64,000 nucleotides of DNA from Aquibacillus halophilus (GCF_009649745.1 NZ_WJNG01000007.1:310001-374000), one strand, 5' to 3'; numbered from the stretch's first letter, positions 26,633 to 35,433 are shown. The notes: generated from the letters alone by a model not told the origin. Made by a program: numbers and translations.

Positions 26633-26652
26633 TCGATCTGGATCTTTTTTAT
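26616..26652 (+). terminator. terminator overlapping the end of the SpoVAF-type gene
   Basis: AAGATCCAGATCGAT (26616-26630) and ATCGATCTGGATCTT (26632-26646) are perfect complements, followed by T residues. The stem includes the last codons and the stop. Confidence 0.85.
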
Positions 26653-26739
26653 AATTAAGAAAGACTAACATTCTGGGGAATACTACAGTTAATTATTTAT
26701 TTTCTTTGTATCCATTGCTATAATGGTATTGGTGATAAA

Positions 26740-26949
26740 ATGAAAACAATATATGACGTTCAACAATTGCTAAAGAAATTTGGGACTATTATTTATATAG
26801 GGGATCGTTTGGCAGATCTTGAGATGATGGAAGACGAGATTAAAGAATTATTTCAATCACAATGTATTGAGACTAAAGATTATCAGATGGCTATATTACT
26901 TCTAAGACAAGAAGTAGCTGGAGTACGTGAAGCAATGAGGAGAGATTAA
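26740..26949 (+). CDS. yqgQ: YqgQ family protein (DUF910)
   Basis: A 69-residue, helical, acidic cytosolic protein matching the YqgQ/DUF910 family throughout (YDVQQLLKKFG ... GDRLADLEMMEDE ... YQMAILLLRQE). The function is unknown, but the gene is conserved directly before glucokinase; here one base separates the two, so translation is probably coupled. TATAAT at 26719-26724 may be its -10 box. Confidence 0.88.
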   Translation: MKTIYDVQQLLKKFGTIIYIGDRLADLEMMEDEIKELFQSQCIETKDYQMAILLLRQEVAGVREAMRRD

Positions 26950-26950
26950 A

Positions 26951-27919
26951 ATGAATAAAGATTATTTCATTGGAGTAGATATTGGGGGAACAACTGTTAA
27001 GATAGCTATTATTAATAATATTGGAGATATTTTGAATAAGTGGGAAATTCTGACGAACAAGGATAATAGTGGGGCTTCAATCCCTAACGATATTTGGATA
27101 TCTTTAGATGAAAATTTAGGTGAATTGCATATAGATAAAAATCAAATCCACGGAATTGGTGTGGGTGCACCAGGATTTGTTGATACTGAAACAGGTAATG
27201 TATCATTAGCAGTAAATATTGGTTGGAAAGACTTTGACTTAGGTCCACAACTGGAGAAGCTTTCAAACCTTCCAGTCTTTGTAGACAATGATGCTAATAT
27301 CGCTGCCTTAGGGGAAAATTGGAAAGGTGCCGGCAACTTAGCAGATTTTTTAATCGCTGTTACCTTGGGAACTGGAGTCGGTGGTGGGATCATTGCAAAT
27401 GGTAAGATAATTAATGGGTTTAATGGTACTGCGGGTGAAATAGGTCATCTAACTGTTGAACCAGGGGGAGCTCCTTGTAATTGCGGGAGAAGAGGCTGTC
27501 TAGAAACAATAGCTTCGGCAACAGGTATTGTCCGTCAAGCAAACAATGTACTTAATACAGAATCTAATTCAATGATAAAAGAACATTACAAGCTTCATGG
27601 AGAAATAACTGCTAAAGATGTATTTGATTTAGCTAAAAAAGGAGATAGTCAAGCTAGTGAGATAGTTGAAAAAATTACAGACTTTCTAGGGTTAGCAATT
27701 GCTAATGCTGCTACTTTAATTAATCCTTCTAAGATTGTTATAGGTGGTGGAGTGTCTAAGGCGGGAGCTCAGTTGTTAGTTCCACTTAGGCAATCTTTCA
27801 CTAATTATGCTCTTCCTAGAATTAGTGAAGAGTGCGAATTTGTTATCGCTCAATTAGGAAACGATGCAGGTGTGATAGGTGGAGCTTATTTAGTGAAAAA
27901 TCAAGTTGTTACTTTATAA
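26951..27919 (+). CDS. glcK: Glucokinase (ROK family)
   Basis: A 322-residue ROK-family glucokinase that phosphorylates glucose with ATP for glycolysis. It has the ATP motif FIGVDIGGTTVKIAI, the substrate segment FVDNDANIAALGE with the catalytic Asp, GTGVGGGII, and the ROK zinc motif CNCGRRGCLE. Length and the yqgQ-glcK arrangement match B. subtilis GlcK. Confidence 0.93.
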   Translation: MNKDYFIGVDIGGTTVKIAIINNIGDILNKWEILTNKDNSGASIPNDIWISLDENLGELHIDKNQIHGIGVGAPGFVDTETGNVSLAVNIGWKDFDLGPQLEKLSNLPVFVDNDANIAALGENWKGAGNLADFLIAVTLGTGVGGGIIANGKIINGFNGTAGEIGHLTVEPGGAPCNCGRRGCLETIASATGIVRQANNVLNTESNSMIKEHYKLHGEITAKDVFDLAKKGDSQASEIVEKITDFLGLAIANAATLINPSKIVIGGGVSKAGAQLLVPLRQSFTNYALPRISEECEFVIAQLGNDAGVIGGAYLVKNQVVTL

Positions 27920-28008
27920 AAATAAAGATTGTTAAATGAGTGATAGTATTTTATAATGAAAGTCTGTTCAAGTTTTGTTTTAAGCTTAAATTCATTAATC
28001 ACTATAAA

Positions 28009-28040
28009 AAATAATCCCTTATTATGGGTTTATTTTTTTT
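28009..28040 (+). terminator. terminator of yqgQ-glcK
   Basis: An imperfect 10-bp stem (AAATAATCCC with GGGTTTATTT, one mismatch) is followed by eight T residues. Confidence 0.6.
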
Positions 28041-28068
28041 CGAAGCAATAGATCATAATTAAATAAAT

Positions 28069-28127
28069 CACTACTAAAATGAAACTTTTCTGTTCGCTTT
28101 AACGTCATAGTAGTAGTGGTTTTTTTT
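28069..28127 (+). terminator. second terminator-like hairpin upstream of the LtaS-type gene
   Basis: CACTACTA (28069-28076) pairs with TAGTAGTG (28111-28118) across a long loop, followed by a run of eight T. No gene lies between it and the previous terminator, so it may be a leader attenuator or the end of a small RNA. Confidence 0.45.
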
Positions 28128-28199
28128 ATTCCACAAAGTAAACTATTAGATAGCAGTGTAAAGTACAATTGATTAACACAAAGGGTTAGGAGGAAAACA

Positions 28200-30092
28200 A
28201 TGTCATTAAGACGGTTTCAGATACCACCATTATATATACTTGCTAGTATTCTATTTGGCATAAAAACATACATTGTGTATCGCTTTATGTTTAATATATC
28301 GATAGAAAATATAATGCAAGAGTTTATCCTATTGATTAACCCATTCGCTTCTGCATTTTTATTCTTGGCACTAAGCGTTTGGTTTAAAAATAAACGACAG
28401 ATGAAATTTTTACGATTTGCTACATTGATGGGTACTTTAATTTTATTTCTAAATCTTGTTTTTTATCGGAACTTTACTGATTTTATTACCATCCCAGTAC
28501 TTTTTCAGGGAAGTAACGCTGCAGATCTAGGATCAAGTTTCTTTTCACTCATCAATCCTACAGATATTTTCTTGTTATTGGATGTAGCAATTGTTTGGTT
28601 TTTAAGCAAAAGATACGAAAGCCATGTGGCAACGACCTATAATAAAAGAGCAAAAACAATTGCATTAAGTGCTTCAATTTTATTCCTACTGGGGAATTAT
28701 GTTCTAGCAGAAATTGAAAGACCACAGTTATTACAGCGGACATTTGATCGTGAATATTTAGTTAAAAATATTGGACTGTTTAATTATCATGTTTATGACA
28801 CTGTACTACACTCTAAATCAAAGGCGCAACGTGTTTTTGCTGATGGAAACGAAATGCCTGACATAGAAAAATATGTTGAACAAAATGCCACTAGCAAAGA
28901 AGAGTCTAAGCTATTTGGTATAGCCGAAGGCAAAAACGTCATTCTAATATCATTAGAATCCATGCAGAGTTTTGTTATAAATAATACAGTTAATGGTGAG
29001 GAAGTAACACCGTTCATGAATGATTTGATCGATGATAGTTATTATTTTGAAAACTTCTATCATCAAACAGAACAGGGTAAAACTTCAGATCATGAGTTTT
29101 TAATTGATAATTCATTGTATCCATTACCAAGGGGAGCCGTGTTTTTTACACACGGTCAAAATGAATACAACTCAACTCCTGATATCCTTAAAGAAAATGG
29201 CTATTACTCGGCAGTATTTCATGCCAATAATAAAAGTTTTTGGAATCGTGATGTAATGTATGAAAACTTAGGCTATGATCACTTTTATGAACAAAGTGCT
29301 TATGAAATTACGGATGAAAATTCAATTGGCTGGGGACTAAAAGATAAATCTTTTTTTGAGCAGTCTATAAAGTATCTACAATCGTTACCAGAACCATATT
29401 ATTCAAGATTTATCACATTAACAAACCATTACCCATTTGAATTAGGTGAAGAAGATGCTTCTATTGAACAATACGACTCAAATTCCAGGACACTTAATCA
29501 GTATTTCCAAACTGCTCGATATACTGATGAAGCATTAGAACAGTTTTTTGCCCAATTAAAAGAGTCAGGAGTATATGAAGACTCAATCATTGTTATAATG
29601 GGAGACCATTATGGAATAAGTGATTTTCACAATAAAGCAATGAGTATGTATTTAAATAAAGAGGAAATAACACCATACGATCATGTTCAATTACAAAAGG
29701 TTCCATTCTTTATTCATATACCCGGACAAGAAGGAAAGTTAATGTCTAAAATCTCTGGTCAAATAGATGTAAAACCAACCTTATTACATCTTCTTGGAAT
29801 TGAAAACAAAGATGATATCTCATTTGGTACAGATTTATTTACTGATGATCGAAAAGAATTTGTAGCTTTACGAGATGGGAGTTTCATTAGTGATGACTAC
29901 GTTTATTCTAAAGATCAATGTTTTGATCGAACCACAGGAGAACTGCTTTTTTCAAAGAGCGTAGTTGAGACTGAAGATACTGGTGAGAATGTTTGTCAGC
30001 CGATAAATGACATGGTGCAAAAAGAACTATCCTATTCTGATCAAATTATCTACGGTGATTTGTTTAGATTCTATAAAATAAATAATAATTAA
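28200..30092 (+). CDS. yqgS: LTA synthase family protein (YqgS type)
   Basis: A 630-residue LtaS-family enzyme that polymerises glycerol phosphate from phosphatidylglycerol onto a glycolipid (lipoteichoic acid). Five N-terminal helices (about 10-190) are followed by an extracellular sulfatase-fold domain (about 235-600). The catalytic Thr lies in EQGKTSDHEF (T295). Mn-binding residues are expected at the early Glu (ISLESMQ), W-N-R-D, and D-H in GDHYG. Glucokinase upstream and length match YqgS, one of the B. subtilis LtaS paralogues. The start follows AGGAGG. Confidence 0.92.
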   Translation: MSLRRFQIPPLYILASILFGIKTYIVYRFMFNISIENIMQEFILLINPFASAFLFLALSVWFKNKRQMKFLRFATLMGTLILFLNLVFYRNFTDFITIPVLFQGSNAADLGSSFFSLINPTDIFLLLDVAIVWFLSKRYESHVATTYNKRAKTIALSASILFLLGNYVLAEIERPQLLQRTFDREYLVKNIGLFNYHVYDTVLHSKSKAQRVFADGNEMPDIEKYVEQNATSKEESKLFGIAEGKNVILISLESMQSFVINNTVNGEEVTPFMNDLIDDSYYFENFYHQTEQGKTSDHEFLIDNSLYPLPRGAVFFTHGQNEYNSTPDILKENGYYSAVFHANNKSFWNRDVMYENLGYDHFYEQSAYEITDENSIGWGLKDKSFFEQSIKYLQSLPEPYYSRFITLTNHYPFELGEEDASIEQYDSNSRTLNQYFQTARYTDEALEQFFAQLKESGVYEDSIIVIMGDHYGISDFHNKAMSMYLNKEEITPYDHVQLQKVPFFIHIPGQEGKLMSKISGQIDVKPTLLHLLGIENKDDISFGTDLFTDDRKEFVALRDGSFISDDYVYSKDQCFDRTTGELLFSKSVVETEDTGENVCQPINDMVQKELSYSDQIIYGDLFRFYKINNN

Positions 30093-30096
30093 ATAA

Positions 30097-30137
30097 AAAA
30101 AACCATCAATTAGCTTGCTAGTTGATGGTTTTTTTAT
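30097..30137 (+). terminator. terminator of the LtaS-type gene
   Basis: An 18-bp stem (30097-30114 with 30117-30134, one T-G pair) capped by TT, with A and T flanks, begins five bases after the stop. Confidence 0.88.
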
Positions 30138-30297
30138 AGGCAATAGTTTTTTTGCGTTTAATATCCTGTGAAATTCCAGTCTAATTATCCGCCTAATATT
30201 ATAGTTAGACTGGAATATAATGTTAAAATATTTTTATAAAAGTTACTGTGCTTGTTTGTTCAAGTAGAACTTAATTAGCATTATATTGAGGTGACTG

Positions 30298-30781
30298 ATT
30301 ATAAATGCCTTACTAATTATTCTGTTTTATGTTTTTGCTATCCCTTTTTCCGTATTTTTACATGAGCTTGGTCATGCCATAGGAATAATTGTAGTGAAAA
30401 GGGATATCGTTGCCAAGGTCTATCTTGGTCCTAATTTCGAAAGTAATTAAAAAAGATTTCAGATTGGTAGAATACATTTTCATATAATATGGGCTTATTA
30501 TGGTTTTTGTTCTCACTCCACTGACAGTTATTTGTCTCCACTTCAGAACGTAATAATAGCCTTAGGAGGCCCATTGGTATCTCTTCTATTAGCATTTTCC
30601 TATTCATTCTATCCAGGAATTCTTTTTTAATGAAATAAGTTACTTTTGAAATGGCTGTTCTCTCTTAAACTTAATAAATTTCCTTGTTACTGTTATACCG
30701 ATTAAATATCCTAGTTGGTGGAAGCCCTATGGTGGATATCCTTCAGACGGTTATAGAGTAGTAAAAGAATTAAAAGTCTAA
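30298..30781 (+). pseudogene. broken M50 (site-2-protease-like) metalloprotease gene
   Basis: Conceptual translation from 30298 gives a hydrophobic protein with the zinc motif HELGH (30358-30372), an in-frame TAA at 30448-30450, then the same frame continues to the membrane segment ALGGPLVSLLLAF and stops at 30628. The remaining family sequence resumes in the next frame near 30674 (FLVTVIPIKYPSWW, then YPSDGYR with the DG zinc ligand) and ends at 30779-30781. GAGGTG precedes codon ATT, which was probably once ATG. Thus a lost start, at least one stop and a frameshift. The intact product would have been a small (about 160 residue) membrane protease. Confidence 0.8.
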
Positions 30782-30980
30782 AAGACTAACTCTTATTTTT
30801 CTTGAATTAAGGACCATATATTTTAGACATGTGAAACGTAAGTCTATTGAATCCAAAATCATGAAGTAGTCAAATGGAACTATAATTCCTTTTAAATTAA
30901 ACCAAGGATTGAGCTAAGGAAGAGATTATAATGAAACATTTTAGTAGGGATTTCGTATATAAAATGAGGGATGTGATGAG

Positions 30981-31310
30981 ATGATGTTAAAAAATATAGT
31001 TTGGTCAATTATTACTTTTTTTACAATACTTATTATTAATTGGGGAGTAGCATTCTCTTTAAATGCAGAATTTATTGAATACTCTTTTTTAACTGGGCTT
31101 GGGGTCGTAGTGATCGTGTGGTTTTTTAATTCAACCGGGGGGATAGGTTCTAATAGCGTTAGAGTGAAAACACAAGCTCAAACTGGTATAAAAGTTGATG
31201 AGGAAAAAAAGTCTTTTAATCCGACTGTTGCATTTTACACTGCTGCAGTTTACACATTGATATCATTAATATTAACGATATTTTATTTTAAAGATTATTT
31301 TATAAGTTGA
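30981..31310 (+). CDS. small three-helix membrane protein of unknown function
   Basis: A 109-residue protein with hydrophobic segments near residues 5-25, 36-50 and 86-104. A short polar loop (about 52-80: NSTGGIGSNSVRVKTQAQTG, then charged residues) separates the second and third. It resembles conserved hypothetical Bacillaceae membrane proteins, but I cannot name a family. It has a GAGGG site 10 bases upstream. It lies in a patch with a broken protease gene and another small membrane protein. Confidence 0.6.
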   Translation: MMLKNIVWSIITFFTILIINWGVAFSLNAEFIEYSFLTGLGVVVIVWFFNSTGGIGSNSVRVKTQAQTGIKVDEEKKSFNPTVAFYTAAVYTLISLILTIFYFKDYFIS

Positions 31311-31390
31311 TATTTCTACAGTTATAATTGGTAATCTTTTTCAACAAACATTAGGATAATAAAGACAATAATAACTTTAAGGGTGATTAT

Positions 31391-31675
31391 ATGAAAAAAT
31401 TCTTACTAGGATTAGGCATTTTTATTATTGTATCACTTATTTCATTATTTGCAGCAAACGCTTCAATAGTTATAAATATTAGTGGAGTTATAGGTTTGAT
31501 AGGAATAGTTGTTGCGGGTTTTTTAAAAACAGGATTTTCTGGAAGGAATTCCTCACCGCTCGGAAACTCAGCGATTATCGAATTGGATGAAAAGCTAAAT
31601 TTATCAAGTACATTGTTTCTAATTGCCTTACCTAATTTACTTGGTTCACTTTTACTACTTTTATTTTTTAAGTAG
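31391..31675 (+). CDS. small membrane protein, possibly DUF5316
   Basis: A 94-residue protein with three hydrophobic segments (about 3-23, 26-45, 74-93) and a short polar loop. The start MKKFLLGLGIFIIVSLIS, GVIGLIGIV and the ending IALPNLLGSLL suggest the DUF5316 family, which has no known function. The ATG follows AAGGGTGA with a 5-base spacing. The first gene of the pair is 80 bases upstream on the same strand, so cotranscription is likely. Confidence 0.55.
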   Translation: MKKFLLGLGIFIIVSLISLFAANASIVINISGVIGLIGIVVAGFLKTGFSGRNSSPLGNSAIIELDEKLNLSSTLFLIALPNLLGSLLLLLFFK

Positions 31676-32007
31676 TAACCTCTATAATAAGTGAAGAAGT
31701 TAATTTGAGAGGCATTAATTCTTTTAACTTAATCTTTCTTAACTCAAATTTGTAAAATATAGAAAAATTATAAAAACTGTTAATTCGTTTCTAATTCTTA
31801 AGCTAGAACAGTAATCTTGGAAAAAACATAATCAAGCTCTCAGTTCAGGTAAGATTTTGGTTTTAAATTACAAATCTAATTAATAATTGCAGTATGGCGA
31901 TGCTGCAATTATTTTAAAGTCGAACAGTTACACGTTGTAGGGGCTTTTGTAGAGCCAATAAAAAATCCTTTACCATATAGTAGGGAAAGGATTTATAAAT
32001 ATTTAAG
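31676..32007. other. intergenic stretch with two hairpins
   Basis: About 330 bases without a gene. It holds a perfect 11-bp stem (31882-31892 with 31901-31911) that may end transcription from the small membrane genes, and a terminator for the minus-strand gene at 31967-31994. Nothing else is recognisable. Confidence 0.5.
31967..31994 (-). terminator. terminator of the DUF2759-like gene
   Basis: On the minus strand TCCTTTCCC-type and GGTAAAGGA arms (one mismatch) are followed by six T residues. Confidence 0.65.
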
Positions 32008-32172
32008 TTATTGGAACAATGGAGAGAAAAGTGTCATAATTGAAAACCAGCCAAATACTAGTGTGGAAGCACCTGCAAAAGCGACTGCAAAGAAGTTCTT
32101 AGTTTTAAGTTCTCTCAATACTGCAATAGCACATAAAATTGCTACAACTAAAAAGATTATTGCCAATTCCAT
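32008..32172 (-). CDS. DUF2759-like small membrane protein
   Basis: A 54-residue two-helix membrane protein (starts MELAIIFLVVAI, ends TLFSPLFQ), with a central KTKNFF polar turn and a FGWFS motif. The ATG at 32172 is preceded by an excellent AAGGAGG site at 8 bases. The FGWF motif, size and position next to yqgX suggest the DUF2759 family of Bacillaceae. Function unknown. Confidence 0.72.
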   Translation of the reverse strand: MELAIIFLVVAILCAIAVLRELKTKNFFAVAFAGASTLVFGWFSIMTLFSPLFQ

Positions 32173-32330
32173 TATTCTCAACCTCCTTGAAAAAGTCTTC
32201 CCAGTATTGTAATTGGGACTAATATTTATTAATATGTAGTAGATATAATCACATCATACATTCTAAAACAAAATAGTTGATTTGTCGAGTTTAAAAATAG
32301 AATAATCTTATTTAAAAAAGGAGCACGGTT

Positions 32331-32954
32331 ATGAATATAAAAAAGATGTCACTAGGTCCATTAGGAACAAATTGTTACATAGTGTCTGAAACAAATAGTG
32401 CGATTATATTTGATCCTGGCGGAGAACCCGAAAAGATCATTACCTACCTTGAGGGTGAAAATTTAAACCCAAAGGCAATATTGTTAACTCATGCTCACTT
32501 TGATCATATTGGTGCTGTTGATCACGTACGAGATTATTATAACATACCGGTCTATGTCCATGAGCTTGAGGATAAATGGCTAGGCAATCCAAACTTAAAT
32601 GGTTCAGCTTTGTTCCCCTTAGGTGAAATTAAGTCGAGAGAACCTGATTTTACTTTAGAAATTGGCGAAATGGTCATTAATGATTTTCATTTCGAAGTTA
32701 AACACACACCTGGACATTCCCCGGGTGGAGTTATATTTATCTTTGACAAGCAAGGTTTCGTTATCGCAGGAGATAGCCTATTTAAACTAGGAATAGGTCG
32801 TACAGATCTGCCAGGAGGTAATCATGAGCAATTACTCAATAGCATTAGAGAATGTATATTTACGCTAGATGATGCTCTTATCGTTTATCCAGGCCATGGT
32901 GAGGATACAACAATTAAAACAGAACGTTCTCAAAATCCCTTTTTGAATATCTAA
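32331..32954 (+). CDS. yqgX: MBL-fold metallohydrolase YqgX (glyoxalase II-like)
   Basis: A 207-residue metallo-beta-lactamase-fold hydrolase with the full binuclear metal set: THAHFDH (about residues 53-59), HTPGHSPGG (about 125), AGDSLF with the bridging Asp, and YPGHGEDT with the last His. Proteins of this type hydrolyse thioesters such as S-lactoyl-bacillithiol in methylglyoxal detoxification, but the substrate is inferred. The start follows AAAAAGGAG. Confidence 0.88.
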   Translation: MNIKKMSLGPLGTNCYIVSETNSAIIFDPGGEPEKIITYLEGENLNPKAILLTHAHFDHIGAVDHVRDYYNIPVYVHELEDKWLGNPNLNGSALFPLGEIKSREPDFTLEIGEMVINDFHFEVKHTPGHSPGGVIFIFDKQGFVIAGDSLFKLGIGRTDLPGGNHEQLLNSIRECIFTLDDALIVYPGHGEDTTIKTERSQNPFLNI

Positions 32955-33047
32955 AAACAGCTTTCTTTAAAAAGGGATTTTAGTATAGTACTTAGATTCA
33001 TTAGTTAGAGTATCTGTAGCTAATCTTTTATCCTGAAAACTTTAAAC

Positions 33048-33099
33048 GACATTAATACAAAGACTCTAATCATTTGATTAGAGTCTTTGTATTAATGTC
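33048..33099. terminator. 24-bp perfect palindrome, probable bidirectional terminator
   Basis: Bases 33048-33071 and 33076-33099 are exact reverse complements around ATTT. The T-rich outer part can serve as the tail of the inner hairpin in either direction. It includes the last codon and stop of yqgY. Confidence 0.7.
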
Positions 33100-33334
33100 C
33101 AAATCCGGGAACTAGTATGAAGTTTGAATAGTAGGTAAATCCAACAAAAAATATAGTGCAATATGCACCAAATAAGTACATATACATTCTCTCAGATAAA
33201 TTTAAGAATCCTACTCCTAGGAAGAAAACAGTTTGGGCCAAAAATAGAAAGGCCATGCTTTGCATATCTCCAACAAAAAACATTACAGAAAATATTCCTG
33301 TCCAAAAAGCAAGCATTCTAAACGTTCTATCCAT
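33092..33334 (-). CDS. yqgY: YqgY family membrane protein (DUF2626)
   Basis: An 80-residue protein with three hydrophobic segments, matching DUF2626/YqgY along its whole length (MDRTFRMLAFWTGIFSVMF ... LSERMYMYLFGAY ... FFVGFTYYSNF). Function unknown. The start follows AGGGGAG. The end lies inside the long palindrome shared with the yqgX side. Confidence 0.88.
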   Translation of the reverse strand: MDRTFRMLAFWTGIFSVMFFVGDMQSMAFLFLAQTVFFLGVGFLNLSERMYMYLFGAYCTIFFVGFTYYSNFILVPGFGH

Positions 33335-33456
33335 ACTTTCCCCTCCTTTTCAAAAGGTATGTATCATCGCTATTGCTATTATATACGAGGAAAAAGAGAA
33401 TGTAAAATTAATCTTCACCCAAAAAGCATATTTTTTTAACTATAATTAAATTTAAA

Positions 33457-33528
33457 CTGGGCTAGCTGGAATCGAACCAACGAATGACGGAATCAAAATC
33501 CGCTGCCTTACCGCTTGGCTATAGCCCA
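33457..33528 (-). tRNA. tRNA-Gln (TTG)
   Basis: Minus-strand cloverleaf with acceptor TGGGCTA/TAGCCCA, anticodon TTG in loop TTTTGAT and discriminator G. CCA is not encoded. It is a single, isolated tRNA gene between yqgY and comGG. Confidence 0.93.
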
Positions 33529-33589
33529 TTAAAGGATTACATGTAGTATCGTTTACCTTATATCAGAATTTATACATGGATAGATAACT

Positions 33590-33979
33590 TTAATTTAATG
33601 GTATATTCGTTACTGTGGTGTGTATGCTATTTTCTGATGTGGTAATATTGAATTCGACTGTGACACTTGACTGATTAGCTAATAATACTATAATTTTCAC
33701 GGTACCATATGGAAAGGTGTACGTATATTGATCTAGAGTACTAATAGAAGAACTTTGGGACGGTAGTTCTTGCTTTATTTGGGCTTTCCCCATTTGAAAC
33801 AGTGTTTCTATCTTTAATTGTTCCTCATCATAATGTGTCATTTTTATATTATTTTGATATATCTGTATACTCCCAGTTATACTTACTAGTACCAGAACCG
33901 CTATAAATGCTACATAGGGAAAGATGAATCCATTTTTATTAGAAAGTTTTCTAATACGTAAAACTGAATGTCTTCTCAT
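33590..33979 (-). CDS. comGG: competence pseudopilus minor protein ComGG
   Basis: A 129-residue protein with a basic N terminus and one hydrophobic helix (about residues 17-37, FIFPYVAFIAVLVLVSITG), like ComGG of B. subtilis (a non-classical pseudopilin without the usual cleavage motif). It is the last gene of the comG operon. I start at the ATG at 33979 behind AAGGAG, overlapping the end of comGF by 29 bases. Identification rests mainly on operon position and topology. Confidence 0.8.
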   Translation of the reverse strand: MRRHSVLRIRKLSNKNGFIFPYVAFIAVLVLVSITGSIQIYQNNIKMTHYDEEQLKIETLFQMGKAQIKQELPSQSSSISTLDQYTYTFPYGTVKIIVLLANQSSVTVEFNITTSENSIHTTVTNIPLN

Positions 33980-34364
33980 ATGTGTCTCCTTCAAGTGTTG
34001 TAACTTCAATCTTTATTCCATTTGATATTGGTTTAATCAAAAATTCTTTGATGTCACGTACTAAAACTTCATGGCCTTGACCAGCAACTCTTCTTCTAAC
34101 TAAAGATTGATATTTCTCAATTGTTACTATCTCACCATTACCTTTCTGTATATTTACTATAGAATTTACTGTGGAATATGATACAGCTGAATGAAATTCC
34201 ACGTTAACGAAATGAAAAAACTGTCTAATAGATATTTCTTCATAATATGATTCTTGTTCTATAGAGTTGAGGATAAAAGGGAGGAGAGGTAGGGTAATAA
34301 AAATAATCGATAAGGATAACAACAAAGAGACAAGGGTAAAGCCTTTATTATTGCGGGAGTCCAT
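33951..34364 (-). CDS. comGF: competence pseudopilus minor protein ComGF
   Basis: A 137-residue pseudopilin-like protein. NNKGFTLVSLLLSLSI is a type IV prepilin cleavage motif with its hydrophobic helix, although the usual Glu5 is replaced. It helps prime the competence pilus that takes up DNA. The ATG at 34364 overlaps the comGE end by 17 bases. Confidence 0.82.
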   Translation of the reverse strand: MDSRNNKGFTLVSLLLSLSIIFITLPLLPFILNSIEQESYYEEISIRQFFHFVNVEFHSAVSYSTVNSIVNIQKGNGEIVTIEKYQSLVRRRVAGQGHEVLVRDIKEFLIKPISNGIKIEVTTLEGDTYEKTFSFTY

Positions 34365-34698
34365 ACAAGCAAAAATTCTCCAATCTATTTTTTTCATTGG
34401 TCCAGTCAGCACACCCTTTCACCAAATTATCCTCAAGCTTAAATGTAAACGTAATATTCCTATTAGTGACAATTCTTTGCTGCGTAATAGGCATTTGATC
34501 CAATTCTGATATCGATAAATATAATTGCAGATTATCATGTAATCTGGAATGGATTTCTCTTCGTTGGCTTAAAACATGTTCTTCCATTTTGACTTGATAT
34601 AAAATAGGTATAAATGTCAAGATTACTGTAAGAACTATAGTTATTGAAGCCAATGCTTCAATTAATAAAAAGCCTTTTGAATTAGTATTCAACAACAT
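34348..34698 (-). CDS. comGE: competence pseudopilus minor protein ComGE
   Basis: A 116-residue pseudopilin with SKGFLLIEALASITIV, the prepilin peptidase site with the conserved Glu5. The ATG at 34698 overlaps comGD by 17 bases. The operon position between comGD and comGF fixes the name. Confidence 0.84.
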   Translation of the reverse strand: MLLNTNSKGFLLIEALASITIVLTVILTFIPILYQVKMEEHVLSQRREIHSRLHDNLQLYLSISELDQMPITQQRIVTNRNITFTFKLEDNLVKGCADWTNEKNRLENFCLYGLPQ

Positions 34699-35119
34699 AA
34701 TTCCTACCTTTACCGAAAGGGAAATAAACGTCGTATTGAGAATCATCGGTTTTTATGGTAAACATACCAGGATTTTTTATCGTTCCGCTATATGTGTAAG
34801 AAATCGGCATGGAGAGTGTTACTAGTTGGATATGCCAGTTATTAGGTATATCTCGTTTAACTATTGTCTTTCCTGTTCCTGCCCTTCTAATTATATAATT
34901 ATGCTGGTCGGGTTGAATGGTTAGATACAACATTTCTCTTTTAATGAAAGTGATTTGTTGCATATGCAACAAATCACTTTGAAATAATCGGAAAAATTGT
35001 TCTTTTTGATAGTTTTGCAATATGTTGGTGTGAATAATGGAACCGATAGACAAAAGTAGAAGAGAAGCACTTAGTACTACAAGTACTTCCAGTAATGTAA
35101 AGCCTTTAGCGTTTTTCAT
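34682..35119 (-). CDS. comGD: competence pseudopilus minor protein ComGD
   Basis: A 145-residue pseudopilin with AKGFTLLEVLVVLSASLLLL at the N terminus, where ComC would cleave before Phe. Its start shares one base with the comGC stop, so the two are translationally coupled. Confidence 0.88.
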   Translation of the reverse strand: MKNAKGFTLLEVLVVLSASLLLLSIGSIIHTNILQNYQKEQFFRLFQSDLLHMQQITFIKREMLYLTIQPDQHNYIIRRAGTGKTIVKRDIPNNWHIQLVTLSMPISYTYSGTIKNPGMFTIKTDDSQYDVYFPFGKGRNYVVEY

Positions 35120-35433
35120 TATTCAATGATGTTATCTACAATAGTGATGACACCATCTGTAGACAACTCAATTTTTTTCGTTCCATTAGAACATATATTT
35201 GTTTTTAGATAGTTAGAATTTATTAATGTATCAACATTGGCCGGTTTCTGTCCGTTTTCAATTTCGTAGGCCTGTACTTGACTTTCGGTCATTTGAGCAA
35301 GAGCTTTGCACCCATTATTTTGAACCTGGGTATTCTTTTCTGCCAGATTTGGTACTAGTAATATAAGCAGTGTACTTATTATTGTTAATACAATTAACAT
35401 TTCTATTAATGTGAATCCCTTTTGATTTTTCAT
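35119..35433 (-). CDS. comGC: major competence pseudopilin ComGC
   Basis: A 104-residue prepilin, the main subunit of the competence pilus that binds and retracts DNA. QKGFTLIEMLIVLTIIST is a complete type IV N-methylation site with Glu5. The mature part has two cysteines (GCKAL and NICSN) that can form the disulfide known in ComGC. The ATG follows GAGGGG. Confidence 0.95.
   Translation of the reverse strand: MKNQKGFTLIEMLIVLTIISTLLILLVPNLAEKNTQVQNNGCKALAQMTESQVQAYEIENGQKPANVDTLINSNYLKTNICSNGTKKIELSTDGVITIVDNIIE

Noticed and set aside
33156-33449. 97-codon plus-strand open frame
   Set aside because: It is antisense to yqgY, which has a strong family match and ribosome site.
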